64,000 nucleotides of DNA, from assembly GCF_021278985.1 (NCBI RefSeq), contig NZ_CP082833.1:3906001-3970000 (forward strand). The letters are read 5' to 3'. The position numbers and the translations under genes were made by a program. The DNA is from Citrobacter rodentium NBRC 105723 = DSM 16636 (lineage in GTDB: Bacteria; Pseudomonadota; Gammaproteobacteria; Enterobacterales; Enterobacteriaceae). Under the pieces are notes generated by a model. That model had not been told where the DNA came from. It was given only the letters and a program-made list of their open reading frames with translations, and did not search any database. Within the stretch, counting starts at the first letter, position 1. The number at the start of each line of letters is the position of its first letter. Shown piece after piece: positions 62,456 through 64,000 of the stretch.

Positions 62456-63490
62456 TTAAAGCGAAAAATAATCAAGCATTTTCATTTGTAACTGATCGAC
62501 CTCTACATCGTAATCAGGGAAGAACGATTCAATTATTTCTCGAATGCTATTATCGATAGTGTTTTTCGAAATTAAGGTTTTAATAAATTCTTTATCTTTA
62601 TCAAGCAACAACAGCCCAATCACAATGCCAAACTTAGGCTGTATTTCATGAAAAACCAAATTACCCAAGTCAGAGAATCTAGTTTTGATTTCCTCAATCT
62701 TATTTGCAACGAAACTTCTCCCATAATTCCCTGTAGAATCAAATATATCATAGGAATTGATAAGTTCTTTCAAGCTTGCCGATTTAATAATTTCATTGGA
62801 ATCTAGTTCAGCAAGTTCAATGTTATGTTCTAAACAATAATGCAATATAAGTATTGCTAAATAAGTAAAGACAAATGCCCCGCATGAACCGATTCGTAAG
62901 GAAGGGGAGCCGTATTCAGACAAATATTTAAATTGGCAGTAATAAGCAATTGCTTCTCTAAAAGTCGCATGGCCAAGTAATAAATTATCGTCATTTAATG
63001 AGCGTGAAATTGAATAATCAGCAGCGTGCCCTACTTCATGAATTAAGAGGTCAGTCGAAATAACCCCATTCGAGTCATGATAAGTGAAAATGTGATGATT
63101 CTCATCACCACATGCCCAGCAAGATCCCTCTGAGTGCTCAACCAAGGAATTATCCAAATGATGCCATTGGATCTTGTCAAGCTTTATGTCTAACAATTCT
63201 TCGACATATTTACGCGAAAATTGAAACTCAGTTTCGGTTATATTATTATTTAAAGCGGATACATCTAGTTGTTGCCATAGTTTTAGGAGTTTATATGGCA
63301 GATTTACATTTTCGATAACTTTTATGAACTGGTTAACAGAATTTCCTAACTTAAGATTAACCTCTTCATTTGTATTCTTTAAAGCTCGAAAGTATTCAGT
63401 CTTAAGTTTCAGGTCTGACTGTCCTTTGCATAAAGACGTTATGAGTATCTTTTCAGCATTATAAAGCTCGATTCTTTCCTGTGAGTGCAT
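62456..63490 (-). CDS. Putative HEXXH zinc metallopeptidase of unknown family
   Basis: 344 aa, AT-rich and unlike its neighbours in codon use. HEVGH (151-155) in STDLLIHEVGHAADYS is a zincin motif; Glu179 in TFREAIAYYCQF, 24 residues on, could be the third ligand, a gluzincin layout loosely like M3 peptidases. CWACGDENHH (124-133) may bind a second metal. A stretch at about 203-220 (CGAFVFTYLAILILHYCL) is hydrophobic. AGGA stands before ATG 63490. No signal peptide. It lies between an IS remnant and a creatininase gene. I do not recognise the family; effector or toxin roles are possible but unproven. Confidence 0.72.
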   Translation of the reverse strand: MHSQERIELYNAEKILITSLCKGQSDLKLKTEYFRALKNTNEEVNLKLGNSVNQFIKVIENVNLPYKLLKLWQQLDVSALNNNITETEFQFSRKYVEELLDIKLDKIQWHHLDNSLVEHSEGSCWACGDENHHIFTYHDSNGVISTDLLIHEVGHAADYSISRSLNDDNLLLGHATFREAIAYYCQFKYLSEYGSPSLRIGSCGAFVFTYLAILILHYCLEHNIELAELDSNEIIKSASLKELINSYDIFDSTGNYGRSFVANKIEEIKTRFSDLGNLVFHEIQPKFGIVIGLLLLDKDKEFIKTLISKNTIDNSIREIIESFFPDYDVEVDQLQMKMLDYFSL

Positions 63491-63766
63491 TTTGTATCCT
63501 TTAATGAAGAACGTTTTTTAGGTGTGATGCTACTGTGTAGAAAAGTAACTTTTATCACCTTATGTTCAGGATTTCAATGCAGAGCACAGCACTTACCTTG
63601 ACCTAGCTACCCTCCTCCCAGATGAGCACCTCTCCAAGAAGTCTGGTCAGTGATGCTTTTGCTAGAATAAAAGCTAGCCATCATTTTTTGGACAGTTTTA
63701 TTTTCCATTTTCTGAAAACACCGGAAAACAGAGCGGCCCGCAGCCGCTCGCTGGATTATCCGGAGA
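63491..63766. other. Intergenic DNA upstream of the metallopeptidase gene
   Basis: 276 bp with the metallopeptidase promoter (minus strand) and the 3' flank of the creatininase gene. Apart from one hairpin at 63731 I see no gene; the short frames here are not convincing. Confidence 0.4.
63731..63749 (-). terminator. Terminator hairpin of the creatininase-family gene
   Basis: GAGCGGC (63731-63737) and GCCGCTC (63743-63749) form a 7-bp GC stem; on the minus strand it is followed by TGTTTTCC, 17 nt after the stop at 63767. Confidence 0.6.
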
Positions 63767-64000
63767 TTACATCCAACCGTTTTCCAACAGCGCAATGGTT
63801 TCACGTTTTGCGATTTCCCAGATTTGCTGCATCTCTTCATCGCTGCGCTGATAATCTCCACCGTAGTTGCCATCGCCAATATATTTTCTGACCTCGCAGT
63901 CAGGAAGCTGGGCCAGACGGGGAATATGCAACGCTTCTTTCTCTTCATTAGGTAACACAACACCTGCCAGTCGCGTCCATGGGAAATTCTCCATCCAGGA
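63767..64000 (-). CDS. Creatininase-family amidohydrolase, C-terminal fragment (truncated by window edge)
   Basis: The frame is open to the right edge, giving the last 77 residues. The segment WMENFPWTRLAGVVLP, then CEVRKYIGDGNYGGDYQRSD and EIAKRETIALLE, resembles the C-terminus of creatinine amidohydrolase-like proteins. An internal ATG at 63994 is unlikely to be the start. The catalytic metal site would lie beyond the window. The family call is from memory of the pattern and is moderately sure. Confidence 0.6.
   Translation of the reverse strand, partial: SWMENFPWTRLAGVVLPNEEKEALHIPRLAQLPDCEVRKYIGDGNYGGDYQRSDEEMQQIWEIAKRETIALLENGWM

Noticed and set aside
63622..63891. An 89-codon plus-strand frame upstream of the creatininase fragment
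   Set aside because: It crosses the terminator hairpin and the antisense of the creatininase gene; nothing in it matches a family.

Overview
This window is chromosomal DNA of a Salmonella/Citrobacter-type enterobacterium. Gene content and order closely follow the 1.5-1.6 Mb region of Escherichia coli (ydcY-ydcZ-mnaT-curA-mcbR-yncD-yncE-yncG-nhoA, narUZYWV, yddG-fdnGHI, maeA-sra-bdm-osmC, dosP-dosC, digH). It also carries genes typical of Salmonella and Citrobacter (srfAB, ompD, smvA/smvR, treZ-treY-glgX). The porin is of the OmpD type. I read Citrobacter or a close relative as most likely, but the genus is an inference.

Layout. 1-2785: 3' part of an srfAB operon; srfB runs off the left edge. 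3.0-12.6 kb: small metabolic and regulatory genes; yncD is frameshifted. 12.8-15.8 kb: a large autotransporter. 16.1-24.2 kb: the second respiratory nitrate reductase (narZYWV) and transporter NarU. 24.5-26.7 kb: TetR repressor SmvR and efflux pump SmvA, divergent across two palindromic operators. 27.2-28.3 kb: porin OmpD. 28.8-34.5 kb: exporter YddG and selenocysteine-containing formate dehydrogenase N (fdnGHI). 34.6-35.9 kb: an exported inorganic pyrophosphatase behind a near-perfect Pho box, and a higBA-type toxin-antitoxin pair. 36.1-39.2 kb: malic enzyme and stationary-phase/osmotic genes (sra, bdm, osmC). 39.2-42.8 kb: a decayed 3-hydroxybutyrate/acetoacetate catabolic cluster with an internal deletion. 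42.8-46.6 kb: oxygen-sensing c-di-GMP pair DosP/DosC. 47.2-54.4 kb: operon treZ-treY-glgX plus an OBAP-family lipoprotein. 54.5-57.8 kb: blue-light module ariR-ymgA-ycgZ / bluF-bluR. 57.8-60.2 kb: digH and two small envelope proteins. 60.4-64 kb: accessory DNA with a HipA-like kinase, an IS remnant, an AT-rich gene for a putative HEXXH metallopeptidase, and the 3' end of a creatininase-family gene.

Themes. Anaerobic respiration: formate oxidation by Fdn feeds quinol to the NarZ nitrate reductase, and NarU moves nitrate/nitrite. Stress and stationary phase: osmC and the trehalose operon share an RpoS-type -10 motif, and sra, bdm, narZ and the blu genes fit the same physiology. Cyclic-di-GMP: DosC (synthesis), DosP (hydrolysis) and BluF (degenerate EAL, light-driven anti-repressor) lie within 15 kb. 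Decay is visible in yncD, in the scoB/gntP junction and in an IS remnant.

Most interesting unexplained items: the Pho-box-linked exported pyrophosphatase, the AT-rich HEXXH protein, a structured RNA with intrinsic terminator between dosC and treZ, paired TGTACA motifs around the blu genes, and an OBAP lipoprotein in a trehalose operon.
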